Shown: positions 8,527-16,574 of the stretch, piece after piece
How positions within the stretch are numbered: the stretch's first letter is position 1
Layout: every line of letters begins with the position of its first letter
Assembly: GCF_001563665.1 (NCBI RefSeq)
Contig: NZ_KQ961850.1
Span: 1-60,974 of the forward strand
DNA: 60,974 nucleotides
Source: Gardnerella vaginalis
GTDB taxonomy: Bacteria; Actinomycetota; Actinomycetes; Actinomycetales; Bifidobacteriaceae
Direction: 5' to 3'
Translations under genes and position numbers: made by a program
The notes under the pieces: generated by a model
Database searches by the model: none
What the model was told of the DNA's origin: nothing
What the model saw: only the letters and a program-made list of their open reading frames with translations

Positions 8527-8548
8527 GCTCTTATGAGTGTTGAAGCTC
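8514..8548 (+). repeat. Tandem duplication spanning the trmB stop
   Basis: TATGAGTATTTAAGCTC (8514-8530, containing the TAA stop at 8524) is repeated as TATGAGTGTTGAAGCTC (8532-8548), period 18, two mismatches. Confidence 0.7.
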
Positions 8549-8575
8549 ATATTATCGTTAAATGTGATAGTTGTT

Positions 8576-8640
8576 GAGATTACTGAGATTTCTGAGATTA
8601 CTGAGATTTCTTATATTGCTGATATTGCTGAGATGTTGAG
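8576..8640 (+). repeat. Tandem repeats between trmB and rsmD
   Basis: GAGATTACTGAGATTTCT occurs twice exactly (8576-8593, 8594-8611), followed by two exact copies of ATATTGCTG (8613-8630). Confidence 0.8.
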
Positions 8641-8653
8641 TAGGAAGTAAAGA

Positions 8654-9241
8654 ATGCGTGTTATTTCTGGGCGATTCAAGTCTATGCCATTAGCGTCTGC
8701 TAAATCGTGTACAAGACCTACTACAGATCGTGCGAAAGAGGCTATATTTTCACGTCTTGATGCATGGAATGTGCTTGAAAATGCTACTGTTCTCGATTTG
8801 TTTGCAGGAACAGGAGCTTTAGGTATTGAAGCATTATCTCGCGGAAGTTGCAAATTAGTATCTGTAGAAGCAAATTCTGCTGCTGCATCTCTTATTAGTA
8901 AAACAGCTAAACTACTACGCGAATCTGCGTTTTGGGATGATTGTCTTTCAATGAAAGTTGACAGTCGAAATGCAGAGCAATTTGTGAGGGATTATAAAGG
9001 GGAAGCGTTCCAGCTTATATTTATAGATCCTCCTTATGCTTATGAAACTTCTGATTGCGAAAAATTGTTACAGTGCATAATTGACAATGGAGTAGCAAGT
9101 GTTAAATCTGATACTTTAATTGTTCTTGAACGTAGCACAAGAAGTGTTTTGCCTAAGCTTCCTCAAGGATGGGAAATTTTTGACAATCGACATTACGGTG
9201 AAACTGCTGTGCTTTTTATACAATCTAGTAGTGTTGAATAA
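8654..9241 (+). CDS. rsmD: 16S rRNA (guanine966-N2)-methyltransferase
   Basis: Class I SAM-dependent methyltransferase for G966 of 16S rRNA, acting on assembling 30S subunits. It has 195 residues, the family's usual length, and begins with the typical MRVISGRFKS. A basic PTTDRAKEA segment, the SAM motif DLFAGTG at 48-54 and the catalytic DPPY at 125-128 are all present. It starts at ATG after AGGAAGTAAAGA. It follows trmB across a repeat-filled 127-base gap. The last bases with the stop codon (AGTGTTGAATAAAAG) reappear exactly 53 bp downstream. Confidence 0.94.
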   Translation: MRVISGRFKSMPLASAKSCTRPTTDRAKEAIFSRLDAWNVLENATVLDLFAGTGALGIEALSRGSCKLVSVEANSAAASLISKTAKLLRESAFWDDCLSMKVDSRNAEQFVRDYKGEAFQLIFIDPPYAYETSDCEKLLQCIIDNGVASVKSDTLIVLERSTRSVLPKLPQGWEIFDNRHYGETAVLFIQSSSVE

Positions 9242-9297
9242 AAGAGTGTTCTAACAGTCGTTAATAAAAGCGCGTTTACGAAAGTGTTGAATAAAAG
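9230..9297 (+). repeat. Repeat of the rsmD 3' end and stop
   Basis: AGTGTTGAATAAAAG occurs at 9230-9244 (containing the rsmD stop) and exactly again at 9283-9297. A partial third copy, GTTAATAAAAG, lies between them at about 9260-9270. Confidence 0.65.
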
Positions 9298-9322
9298 CGT
9301 TTTGTTCAAGTTATAGTAAATC

Positions 9323-10171
9323 TTAGTCGTTTAACTTACGTGGATGCTTTCCAGATACTTCCCACCCAAGATTTATAAGTGTTTTCCTGTCTGCTTTATC
9401 TAAAGAAGTGCAATCTAATTTCTCAATTAAATCTGGACGAATTGCGTCAGTTCTTTCTAAAGCTTCATCTCTTCTAAATCTATCGACTTTCGCATGATTT
9501 CCAGATGTAAGAACTTCAGGCACGCTTAACCCTCTCCATGTAGTTGGACGAGTGTATTGACGATGTTCTAGAAGCGCGTCATCTCCCGTGTAGGATTCTT
9601 CTACAATTGATTCAGGATTGCCCATAAAACCAGGCATTAAGCGAGTAATAGCCTCAACCATTACACTTACAGCTACTTCGCCTCCGTTAAGTACGTAATC
9701 GCCAATAGAATATTCGCGAACGTCTATTCCGCATGACTTGTAATAATCAGGAATTCTTGCATCGTAGCCTTCGTACCTTCCACATCCAAAAATCAAATGA
9801 TTTGCTCTGCTTAATTCTGTTGCATCTACTTGATTAAAAAGTGGTGCGCAAGGATTTGGGAATATTAGTATAGGATAATTATTTTCTTTAATTGATGTAT
9901 TAGTAAAGTTTTCATTAGTAATTTTACTAGAGGAATCATTTAAACCTAATAACTCGTCTAAGCATTCAGACCATACTTCTGGTTTCATTACCATTCCAGC
10001 TCCGCCGCCAACAGGAGTATCGTCAACTGATTGATGAACATCATGCGTCCAATCGCGTAAGTTATATGCTTTTATGTTTAATAAGCCTTTATCTTGTGCT
10101 TTTCCGAGCAAGCTTAAATTGAGCATATTGAAATACTCTGGGAATACGGAAATAATGTCAATGTTCATCAT
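9323..10171 (-). CDS. trmD: tRNA (guanine-N1-)-methyltransferase
   Basis: SPOUT-class enzyme that methylates N1 of G37 in tRNAs reading CNN/CGG-type codons and so prevents +1 frameshifting. Visible are the N-terminal IISVFPEYF, SVDDTPVGGGAGMVM, the knot motif CGRYEGYDARI with YSIGDYVLNGGE, the catalytic region IVEESYTG and LEHRQYTRP. It has 282 residues with a short Ser/Asn-rich loop (about residues 77-95) before the knot. The start is a double ATG (10171 or 10168) with a weak ribosome-binding site. It is the last gene of the minus-strand rpsP-khpA-rimM-trmD series, though separated from rimM by 215 bases with direct repeats. Confidence 0.96.
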   Translation of the reverse strand: MMNIDIISVFPEYFNMLNLSLLGKAQDKGLLNIKAYNLRDWTHDVHQSVDDTPVGGGAGMVMKPEVWSECLDELLGLNDSSSKITNENFTNTSIKENNYPILIFPNPCAPLFNQVDATELSRANHLIFGCGRYEGYDARIPDYYKSCGIDVREYSIGDYVLNGGEVAVSVMVEAITRLMPGFMGNPESIVEESYTGDDALLEHRQYTRPTTWRGLSVPEVLTSGNHAKVDRFRRDEALERTDAIRPDLIEKLDCTSLDKADRKTLINLGWEVSGKHPRKLND

Positions 10172-10268
10172 AATTTGCTGTTTTAATTGAGCTTAAGAGT
10201 GCTTATATTAGTTTGATTAGAATTTACGGAATTTGTGCTAATTGCTTTGTTCTAATTGTTTTGTGCTG

Positions 10269-10312
10269 AGTTTGTTCTTACGAGCTTATGTTTAGTTTGT
10301 TCTTACGAGCTT
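10269..10312. repeat. Direct repeat between rimM and trmD
   Basis: AGTTTGTTCTTACGAGCTT occurs at 10269-10287 and exactly again at 10294-10312 (period 25). Confidence 0.85.
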
Positions 10313-10386
10313 TATATGTTGGACTCATTGTTTTGAGTGGTTCAGCTATGCTTTTTATTTGAAGGATTTTATTGGATTATTTTCCA

Positions 10387-10989
10387 TTAAAATCCGGGAA
10401 TTAGTCCTCCAGGAGGGTTGATAGTTAAGTATTGATCCTTAATATCAATTTCTGGTACAAGCGCTTCAACAAACGGCACAAGAGCAGTTTTATTGTCTTC
10501 ATCAATAGGATTAACAAGTCGAATTTTTAGCAAAGATTGCGCACCATCTAGAACATCTACAACTTTTCCTATAACTTGTTCAGGTTGCCCTAGCTGGTTA
10601 TTTTCGCATAATCTAGCTTCTAGTCCAACTAAATCCTTTATATACCAAGCGTTATGCTGTGCAAGATTTTCTGCGTTCTCAGCTGGAATATATAATTCCA
10701 ACCCATTCAATGCTTCAGCGTCGTTCCTATTTAAGGATTCTTCAAATAGCAGAATCCATCTGTTTTTGAATGTTCTAGCATTTTCAACTACTAGTTCGCG
10801 CGATCCGTCTTGAGTATATAGGTGAGTTCCTGGTTTAAATCTTTCATATGGTTCATCTGTGAAAACTTGTACAGTTACTTCACCTTTAAGACCTTGAGCC
10901 TTACCAATACGACAAACCCTCAGCAGGTTATTGTAATCCTGTTGAGGGTCGTCATATGCGCGTTGGTTTTCTGCCACGTTCAATCTCAC
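10387..10989 (-). CDS. rimM: Ribosome maturation factor RimM
   Basis: Assembly factor for the head of the 30S subunit; it binds ribosomal protein S19 and aids 16S rRNA maturation. The N-terminal RimM domain opens with RVCRIGKAQGLKGEVTV, and the PRC-barrel C-terminal domain begins near WYIKDLVGLEAR and ends YLTINPPGGLIPGF, the usual finish. It has 200 residues. The frame starts with GTG at 10989; another in-frame GTG three codons later is possible, and neither has a strong Shine-Dalgarno. It lies 15 bases after khpA in the rpsP operon, the classic arrangement. Confidence 0.94.
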   Translation of the reverse strand: MRLNVAENQRAYDDPQQDYNNLLRVCRIGKAQGLKGEVTVQVFTDEPYERFKPGTHLYTQDGSRELVVENARTFKNRWILLFEESLNRNDAEALNGLELYIPAENAENLAQHNAWYIKDLVGLEARLCENNQLGQPEQVIGKVVDVLDGAQSLLKIRLVNPIDEDNKTALVPFVEALVPEIDIKDQYLTINPPGGLIPGF

Positions 10990-11004
10990 TTATGTATGAT
11001 TAAA

Positions 11005-11238
11005 TCACTTACGTACATCCATAATATCAACTCGCACATTATGATCGCTTAACGCTTGCATAACAGTACGAATTGCATTAGCTGTACGTCCTGCGCGACC
11101 TATTACACGACCGATGTCTTCTGGGTTCACTCGAACTCGCAATAATTCACCGCGAGAATTTTCTAGTGAGCGTACAGAAACATCGTCTGGAAAGTACACG
11201 ATATTTTTAATGAGATGTTCCACAGCTTGAGCCAACAT
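11005..11238 (-). CDS. khpA: KH-domain RNA-binding protein KhpA
   Basis: Small RNA-binding protein of 77 residues with a single type-II KH domain. The GxxG loop is GRAG at residues 47-50 within RVIGRAGRTANAIRTV. In Gram-positive bacteria KhpA works with KhpB/EloR in cell-length control and binds many RNAs. Its place between rpsP and rimM is conserved in Actinobacteria and Firmicutes. Only two bases separate it from rpsP, so translation is probably coupled. Confidence 0.95.
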   Translation of the reverse strand: MLAQAVEHLIKNIVYFPDDVSVRSLENSRGELLRVRVNPEDIGRVIGRAGRTANAIRTVMQALSDHNVRVDIMDVRK

Positions 11239-11240
11239 AA

Positions 11241-11687
11241 CTACTCAGCCTTTTCCTCAGTATTGGCTTCTTCTGCTTCATTTGCAGCAGCTTCAATTGC
11301 AGCTTGAGCCTTAGCAGCTGCTTCAGACTTTGCAGCCTTAAGCTTTTGTGCTTCAGCTTCAACAGCTTCAACTCGAGCTTGCGCATCTGGGCCAGCTTCA
11401 GAGGTCTTTAATGTGCCTTCTGCACCTTCAAGACCTTTGAACTTCTGCCAGTCACCGGTAATCTTCAGAAGCTTTAATACTGGTTCGCTTGGTTGTGCGC
11501 CAACGCCAAGCCAGTACTGTGCGCGCTCAGAGTCAATCTGAATCAACGATGGCTGCTTATTTGGATCATATACGCCTATTTCTTCAATAGACTTGCCGTT
11601 ACGCTTGTTGCGTGAATCGGAAATCACAATGCGGTAGTAGGCGTAGAATTTCTTGCCCAGTCGCTTAAGACGAATCTTGGTTGCCAA
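11241..11687 (-). CDS. rpsP: 30S ribosomal protein S16
   Basis: Assembly protein of the 30S subunit. The S16 core ([20 protein letters not shown], then residues through [11 protein letters not shown]) fills about the first 75 residues. The rest of the 148 residues is an Ala/Glu/Lys-rich tail, a form of extension common in Actinobacteria. The start is TTG, not ATG: the only initiation codon in place is the TTG at 11687, seven bases after AAGGAG. First gene of the rpsP-khpA-rimM operon. Confidence 0.96.
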   Translation of the reverse strand: MATKIRLKRLGKKFYAYYRIVISDSRNKRNGKSIEEIGVYDPNKQPSLIQIDSERAQYWLGVGAQPSEPVLKLLKITGDWQKFKGLEGAEGTLKTSEAGPDAQARVEAVEAEAQKLKAAKSEAAAKAQAAIEAAANEAEEANTEEKAE

Positions 11688-11811
11688 AATGGCTCTCCTT
11701 GTATCTAAAGTCGTGAAATTTCGTTAGGGTGTGGGGCACTCCTTACGAGAATTCACTATGTTCCTCACGTAGTTGTGAAGAGGGCTACAACATACGCAAA
11801 TAACTTTTCTA

Positions 11812-12864
11812 TTATGCATATCGGCTTGGACGATTTAACTTAAAACTTATGCAAGTAATATATGCCAAATGATCAGTGCCTTTTACAACAATAGACTTAT
11901 GTGATAGCGCATGAGATGAACAATTATGAGCGTTAAAAAGAATATGATCAAGTGTAAAATTCGGCCATCGTAGCCATGTAGGCCATGTGCGAAGTCTGCA
12001 GCCAAGTTCAATTGCGCTGTCTTTTAGACCAGATGACAATAATTTTCTAAAACTAGGATGATCAATTGTTGAGTTGAAATCGCCTGCAATAATAGTAATA
12101 ACTTTGCTATTTTCTAATCTAAAAGTTTTTAGAATTTTAGAAAGTATTCTTATCCCTTCGCTCCACGATACGCATCCTCTCATAGGGGATTTTGGATGAG
12201 CAGATGCAAAATTTAATGTAATATCGTCAATTTTTGTTGTTACTAAAGGTACGTTTGACGCGTCAATATTTACTGTTTTATCTAGTGTTCTTTGAGGAGA
12301 ATATTTAGTAAAAATTGCGTTAAATCCGCCGTTGTCGTTTTCGCTTTCCTCGCCTAATTGTTGTGTTGAGAAGATATCTTCTATATGAAAATCATGTAAT
12401 TTTTTTATGAGCTGCTTGTTCACTTCTTGCAATAGAAGTGTGTCAATATTATTTTCTTTTGCTATTTCAACTATTTGTTTTGCGTTTGCGCGACCATAAC
12501 GACAATTTAACGTCATTATACGAATTTTTTTATTATAAGTTGATTCGTGATTATATGTATTTGATTTTGATTTAAAGAAGAAGTGAAAAATTTTTTTAAT
12601 CTTTTTAAATACGTAAGGAGTATGTGAAGTAAAAGAAATAAGCAATATTATTATTGACGCTATACACTCATGCTTCATATTGAAAGCTGTGCTAATTATT
12701 GCTATTAGGAGCAACGGAATATACGAAAGTTGCAATAATGCAATCACGTATGGAAGTGGATTAAGTTTATCTGTGCCTGCTGGAATCCATCTGAGTAATT
12801 GCCATATAGCTAGTATTGCAAGTATTGCCCATGTTATTTGGCATAACAAGAGATGTGAGTCCAT
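11812..12864 (-). CDS. Membrane-anchored endonuclease/exonuclease/phosphatase-family protein
   Basis: EEP-fold hydrolase (DNase I/Mg-phosphodiesterase superfamily) with an N-terminal membrane region. There are hydrophobic helices at about residues 5-25, 38-60 and 66-80, then a basic linker, then the EEP domain from residue ~112. Superfamily catalytic positions are recognisable: N120 (TLNCRYG), E147 (LLQEVN), H223, D262 and N264 (AGDFNST), D306-H307 and D331-H332. ATG at 12864 follows CAGGAG. The active site is probably outside the cell or facing the membrane, as in related actinobacterial proteins. Substrate (nucleic acid, phospholipid or sugar phosphate) is unknown. Confidence 0.85.
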   Translation of the reverse strand: MDSHLLLCQITWAILAILAIWQLLRWIPAGTDKLNPLPYVIALLQLSYIPLLLIAIISTAFNMKHECIASIIILLISFTSHTPYVFKKIKKIFHFFFKSKSNTYNHESTYNKKIRIMTLNCRYGRANAKQIVEIAKENNIDTLLLQEVNKQLIKKLHDFHIEDIFSTQQLGEESENDNGGFNAIFTKYSPQRTLDKTVNIDASNVPLVTTKIDDITLNFASAHPKSPMRGCVSWSEGIRILSKILKTFRLENSKVITIIAGDFNSTIDHPSFRKLLSSGLKDSAIELGCRLRTWPTWLRWPNFTLDHILFNAHNCSSHALSHKSIVVKGTDHLAYITCISFKLNRPSRYA

Positions 12865-12894
12865 ATTCCGCTGCTCCTGAATATTTTTGTTTTT

Positions 12895-13284
12895 CTATAT
12901 GTTAAAAGGATTTATTGATCCTAGTTGTTCATAAATTTTTTTGCATTCAGGGCATACAGGATAATTTTCTGGATTTTGCTTAGGAACCCACACTTTTCCG
13001 CATAATGCTACGACTGGTCTTCCTGTAAGAAGTGATTTTTGTACTTGAAGTTTATCAACGTAGTGAGCGAAACGATCTGCATTTGAGCCATCGTCTAAAC
13101 GTGCATCTTCTTTAGTATCTGGACGCTCTAGTATTGCAGTTGAAGTTCCAGATCCAGAATCTGGTGAAGACTCTGATTCACTCGAATTAAATACATTTGT
13201 TTTATATATTGATGACTTTAGATTTAAAGAGTCTGACTGTTCTTCATAAGACTGTTCTTCATAAGACTGTTCTGTGTAGGTCAT
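12895..13284 (-). CDS. DUF3039 domain-containing protein
   Basis: Actinobacterial protein of unknown function with 129 residues. The DUF3039 core is the last ~65 residues: FAHYVDKLQ, then CGKVW and a CPEC pair that together could hold a zinc ion. The first ~55 residues are a Ser/Glu-rich, repeat-containing segment (EEQSYEEQS) that is likely disordered. The start follows AAAGGAAG. It is transcribed with or beside the EEP gene, with a 30-base gap. Function cannot be assigned. Confidence 0.85.
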   Translation of the reverse strand: MTYTEQSYEEQSYEEQSDSLNLKSSIYKTNVFNSSESESSPDSGSGTSTAILERPDTKEDARLDDGSNADRFAHYVDKLQVQKSLLTGRPVVALCGKVWVPKQNPENYPVCPECKKIYEQLGSINPFNI

Positions 13285-13338
13285 GGTCTTCCTTTCTTAA
13301 AATATTTCAAGTAGATATATAAATCTAGTTTTACTTAA

Positions 13339-13415
13339 ATTTTATTTAAAGATTGTGCTAAAGGTTTTATTTTTGCTCAAGATTTTATTTGTGTTAGAGG
13401 TTTTATTTAAAGCAC
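13339..13415 (-). repeat. 18-bp-period array spanning the pncB stop
   Basis: On the plus strand TTTTATTT recurs at 13340, 13365, 13383 and 13401, the last three exactly 18 bp apart. The unit at 13399-13415 contains the complement of the pncB stop codon. Units are diverged (GGTTTTATTTTTGCTCAA, GATTTTATTTGTGTTAGA). Confidence 0.6.
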
Positions 13416-14744
13416 ATCAATTTCTGTAGGGATAGCAGGATCTCCTCGCATTAAGCTTTGAGCAGAGATTGGCAATCGGCTTAAAGCTTTAGAGCAATGC
13501 TCTTGAGCGTTCATAATTGCATCATGACCAATGTATTTGGTATTTTCTTTACCGTCTATCATATAGTCAACTAGCAAATTCTCCCAATTTTCTTTAGGTT
13601 TAAAGTTTTTAAGAGATTCTTCAGATCCAGAAATAATGTGCTCCGCGTCAGCTATACCATTTTTAGAAGTAGAAAAATCATAAGATCGATAAGCTAATTT
13701 ACGACCTGGAACAGTTGCTTTGTTCTTAGACTTCTTAGCAACAGGATGCATAATTCCATTTTGTCCTTCGCGTTCAGTCAACTTGTAAACCATAGCGCAA
13801 GTTGGTGCGCCTGATCCTGTAACAAGCATTGTGCCAATTCCATAAGAATCAACTGGGGCATTTTGCAATGAAGCTAAAGCGTATTCGTCTAAATCATTTG
13901 TAACAGTTATTTTCGTTGTTGTTGCTCCTAATTTGTCAAGCTGTTTTCGCACACGCATTGCCAACTCGCCCAAATCTCCAGAATCAATACGAACTCCGCC
14001 TAATTGCGTTCCAGCAACTTCTACAGCAGTCTTTACAGCTTCTTCAATGTTATAAGTGTCAACAAGCAAAGTAGTTCCTGTGCCAAGAGTTGCAATCTGT
14101 GCTTTGAAAGCATCGCGTTCATTATCGTGAACTAAAGTAAAACAATGAGCTGCTGTTCCAATAGCTTTCAAATCGTAAATTTGAGCAGCTAACAAGTTTG
14201 CTGTTCCTTTGAATCCTCCAATAATTGCAGCTCTTGATGCAGCAATTGCTGAAAATTCGTTTGTTCGTCTTCCTCCCATATCCATGCAAGGTCTTCCAGC
14301 AGATGCGCAAACCATTCGTGCTGCTGCGGATGCAACAGCGCAATCATAATTCAATATAGAAAGAAGTAGTGTTTCTAGTAATGTACATTCACCGAAAGTG
14401 CCTTCAACTTGCAAAATTGGAGAATTAGGGAAGAACATTTCTCCTTCGCGATATCCTGAAATTTTTCCACTAAACTTGTAGTTTTCAAGCCAAGAAATAG
14501 TTTCTTTACTTACTATGTGACGATCTGAAAGGAATTTCAAATCTTCTTCACGAAGGTGGAAGTTCCTTAATTGCTCAAGTATGCGTCCAGTGCCTGCAAC
14601 TACTCCATAGCGGCGTCCTTCAGGAAGATGTCTAGTAAAAATTTCAAATACGCATTTTCTATTAGCTGTGCCATCGTGCAATGCAGCATCAAGCATTGTA
14701 TATTCATACATATCTGTCATAAGCGCAGATGAAAATTCAGACAT
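13407..14744 (-). CDS. pncB: Nicotinate phosphoribosyltransferase
   Basis: Salvages nicotinate to nicotinate mononucleotide using PRPP and ATP, feeding NAD synthesis. At 445 residues it is a member of the compact NAPRTase type. Visible are MTDMYEYTMLDAAL at the N-terminus, MGGRRTNEFSAIAASRAA, GTAAHCFTLVH with the likely phosphorylated histidine region, and the PRPP-side segment GGVRIDSGDLGELA. The start follows GAAAGGAAC. NAD salvage fits a host-associated organism with reduced biosynthesis. The 3' end is embedded in an 18-bp repeat array. Confidence 0.94.
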   Translation of the reverse strand: MSEFSSALMTDMYEYTMLDAALHDGTANRKCVFEIFTRHLPEGRRYGVVAGTGRILEQLRNFHLREEDLKFLSDRHIVSKETISWLENYKFSGKISGYREGEMFFPNSPILQVEGTFGECTLLETLLLSILNYDCAVASAAARMVCASAGRPCMDMGGRRTNEFSAIAASRAAIIGGFKGTANLLAAQIYDLKAIGTAAHCFTLVHDNERDAFKAQIATLGTGTTLLVDTYNIEEAVKTAVEVAGTQLGGVRIDSGDLGELAMRVRKQLDKLGATTTKITVTNDLDEYALASLQNAPVDSYGIGTMLVTGSGAPTCAMVYKLTEREGQNGIMHPVAKKSKNKATVPGRKLAYRSYDFSTSKNGIADAEHIISGSEESLKNFKPKENWENLLVDYMIDGKENTKYIGHDAIMNAQEHCSKALSRLPISAQSLMRGDPAIPTEIDVL

Positions 14745-14929
14745 AATGTTCCTTTCATAAAACTAATGAATCGTCAACTAACAAATGCAGTGCATTACTC
14801 GCGAACATTTTGTATAGCCAATGAACTTTTATGCTTTGAAATTATCATATATCTAAGTCTATGCACTCGCTTTTTAGTTATTTTTTGATTTCATATTATG
14901 AGCTTAAATATTCAGTATGAATGAACACT

Positions 14930-14935
14930 TATAAT
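14930..14935 (+). promoter_or_regulatory. TATAAT box suggesting leaderless cysS mRNA
   Basis: TATAAT overlaps the first ATG of the cysS frame. A start point about seven bases later would fall on the in-frame ATG at 14943, giving a leaderless mRNA. No good -35 is seen. Confidence 0.35.
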
Positions 14936-16556
14936 GGCAACTATGCTTAATAATATGGGACACAAATCTTTAACTAAAGCTGCATCTGGAATGCGACTTT
15001 ATAACACTGCATCGCATACTATTTCTGATTTTAAGCCAATAAAACCAGGTCATATAGGTATGTATGTGTGTGGAGCAACTGTACAAAGTTCGCCGCATAT
15101 TGGGCATATTCGTGCTGCAATTGCTTTTGATATAGTTCGTCGTTGGATGATTCGCTTGGGCTATGACGTAACTTTTGTGAGAAATGTGACTGATATTGAC
15201 GATAAAATTATGAAAAAATCCACTCAAGCTGGTCAACACTGGTGGGAACGCGCATATATTTACGAAAGAGAATTTAGCGAAGCTTATAACATGTTAGGAG
15301 TATTACCTCCTACTGTAGAGCCTAGAGCTACTGGTCATATTACAGATATGATTGAGCTTATTGAGCGTTTGATTGAGCGCGGACATGCTTATGTAATTAA
15401 AGATGAGTCTGGAAAGCCTACTGGAAATGTTTATTTCGATGTTCCAAGTTGGGAACATTATGGTGAACTTACGCATCAAAATCAGAATCAAGATAAAACT
15501 TTTGCAAGTGATTATGCATCTCAGGTTGCTGATGCTCTTGGTCCTAGCGTAGATAATATTTCAGAAGATAAATATAATCCTGTTGATGCTGCTGATGCGT
15601 CTAAAGATAAACATGATTCTCGTGATTTTGCACTTTGGAAAGCTCCATGCGATTTTGATCAAAGTGATGCTAAATGGTCAACTCCTTTTGGTGTAGGTAG
15701 ACCGGGATGGCATATTGAATGCTCTGCAATGAGTCACAGATATCTCGGAGATGAGTTCGATATTCATGGTGGTGGTTTGGATTTAAGATTCCCTCATCAT
15801 GAGAATGAGATGGCTCAAACAACTGCAGCGGGTTGGAAGAGTGCTAATGTTTGGATGCATTCTGCTTGGGTTACAGCTAAAGGCGAGAAAATGTCTAAAT
15901 CTTTAGGCAATGGACTTTCTGTTCCGTCTGTTTTAGCAAATAATAGCTCTTGGGTTGTTAGATACGCTTTGGGTTCTGTGCAATATCGTGCGATGTTAGA
16001 GTGGTCTGATCAAGCGCTAGTTGAAGCTAAATCTGCATATGATCGCATTATGAATTTCTTAGAGCGTGCTGGTCGTGCTATTGGTGAACAACCTTCTCGT
16101 GAAGAGATTACGTCAATTAACGCAGATTTGTTACCAGAAGAGTTTACGCAATCTATGAATGATGATATTAACGTTTCAGGTGCTCAAGCGGCTATTTTTA
16201 GCACGATTCGAAAAGGTAATTCTTTGCTTAATAATATTTCAGGAAGCGGAGATGATTTTAAAGAATCTCTTAGAAATGTAGTTGTAAGCGTTCGCGCGAT
16301 GCTTGATACTTTAGGATTAGATCCTTATGCTCAGCCATGGGTTTCTAATTTTTCTAAAAATGACACTTGTGAAAATAATAGCGCTGAGCATAATGCGCTA
16401 TCTTCGCTTATTTGCTCTCAGCTTGAAGCGCGCGCAAAAGCTCGTAGCGTTAAAGATTTTGCAACTTCAGATGCTATTCGCGATTCTTTAAGTGCTGCTG
16501 GAGTTGTAATAGAAGATACTCCTCAAGGTTGCTCGTGGCATTTGTTGAATAAGTAA
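14934..16556 (+). CDS. cysS: Cysteine-tRNA ligase
   Basis: Charges tRNA-Cys. Class I synthetase of 540 residues with the zinc ligand C46 in MYVCGAT, HIGH at 55-58, a second zinc region WHIECSAMS, the GGGLDLRFPHHENE motif and KMSKS at about 319-323. An Asp/Ser/Asn-rich insertion of ~45 residues lies before the RDFALWK segment (about residues 180-225). The start is uncertain: ATG at 14934 overlaps a TATAAT sequence, so the ATG at 14943 may be a leaderless start. MshC (mycothiol ligase) is the main alternative, but the full-length C-terminal anticodon region favours CysRS. Confidence 0.93.
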   Translation: MATMLNNMGHKSLTKAASGMRLYNTASHTISDFKPIKPGHIGMYVCGATVQSSPHIGHIRAAIAFDIVRRWMIRLGYDVTFVRNVTDIDDKIMKKSTQAGQHWWERAYIYEREFSEAYNMLGVLPPTVEPRATGHITDMIELIERLIERGHAYVIKDESGKPTGNVYFDVPSWEHYGELTHQNQNQDKTFASDYASQVADALGPSVDNISEDKYNPVDAADASKDKHDSRDFALWKAPCDFDQSDAKWSTPFGVGRPGWHIECSAMSHRYLGDEFDIHGGGLDLRFPHHENEMAQTTAAGWKSANVWMHSAWVTAKGEKMSKSLGNGLSVPSVLANNSSWVVRYALGSVQYRAMLEWSDQALVEAKSAYDRIMNFLERAGRAIGEQPSREEITSINADLLPEEFTQSMNDDINVSGAQAAIFSTIRKGNSLLNNISGSGDDFKESLRNVVVSVRAMLDTLGLDPYAQPWVSNFSKNDTCENNSAEHNALSSLICSQLEARAKARSVKDFATSDAIRDSLSAAGVVIEDTPQGCSWHLLNK

Positions 16557-16574
16557 TGATAGGATAAAGAGATT

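Noticed and set aside
10269..10312. Two 19-bp direct repeats as a possible short CRISPR
   Set aside because: Only two copies with a six-base spacer and no cas genes nearby.
14934..16556. MshC (mycothiol ligase) instead of cysteinyl-tRNA synthetase
   Set aside because: The long C-terminal region after KMSKS (over 200 residues) fits CysRS; MshC is shorter, and no mycothiol genes are in view.
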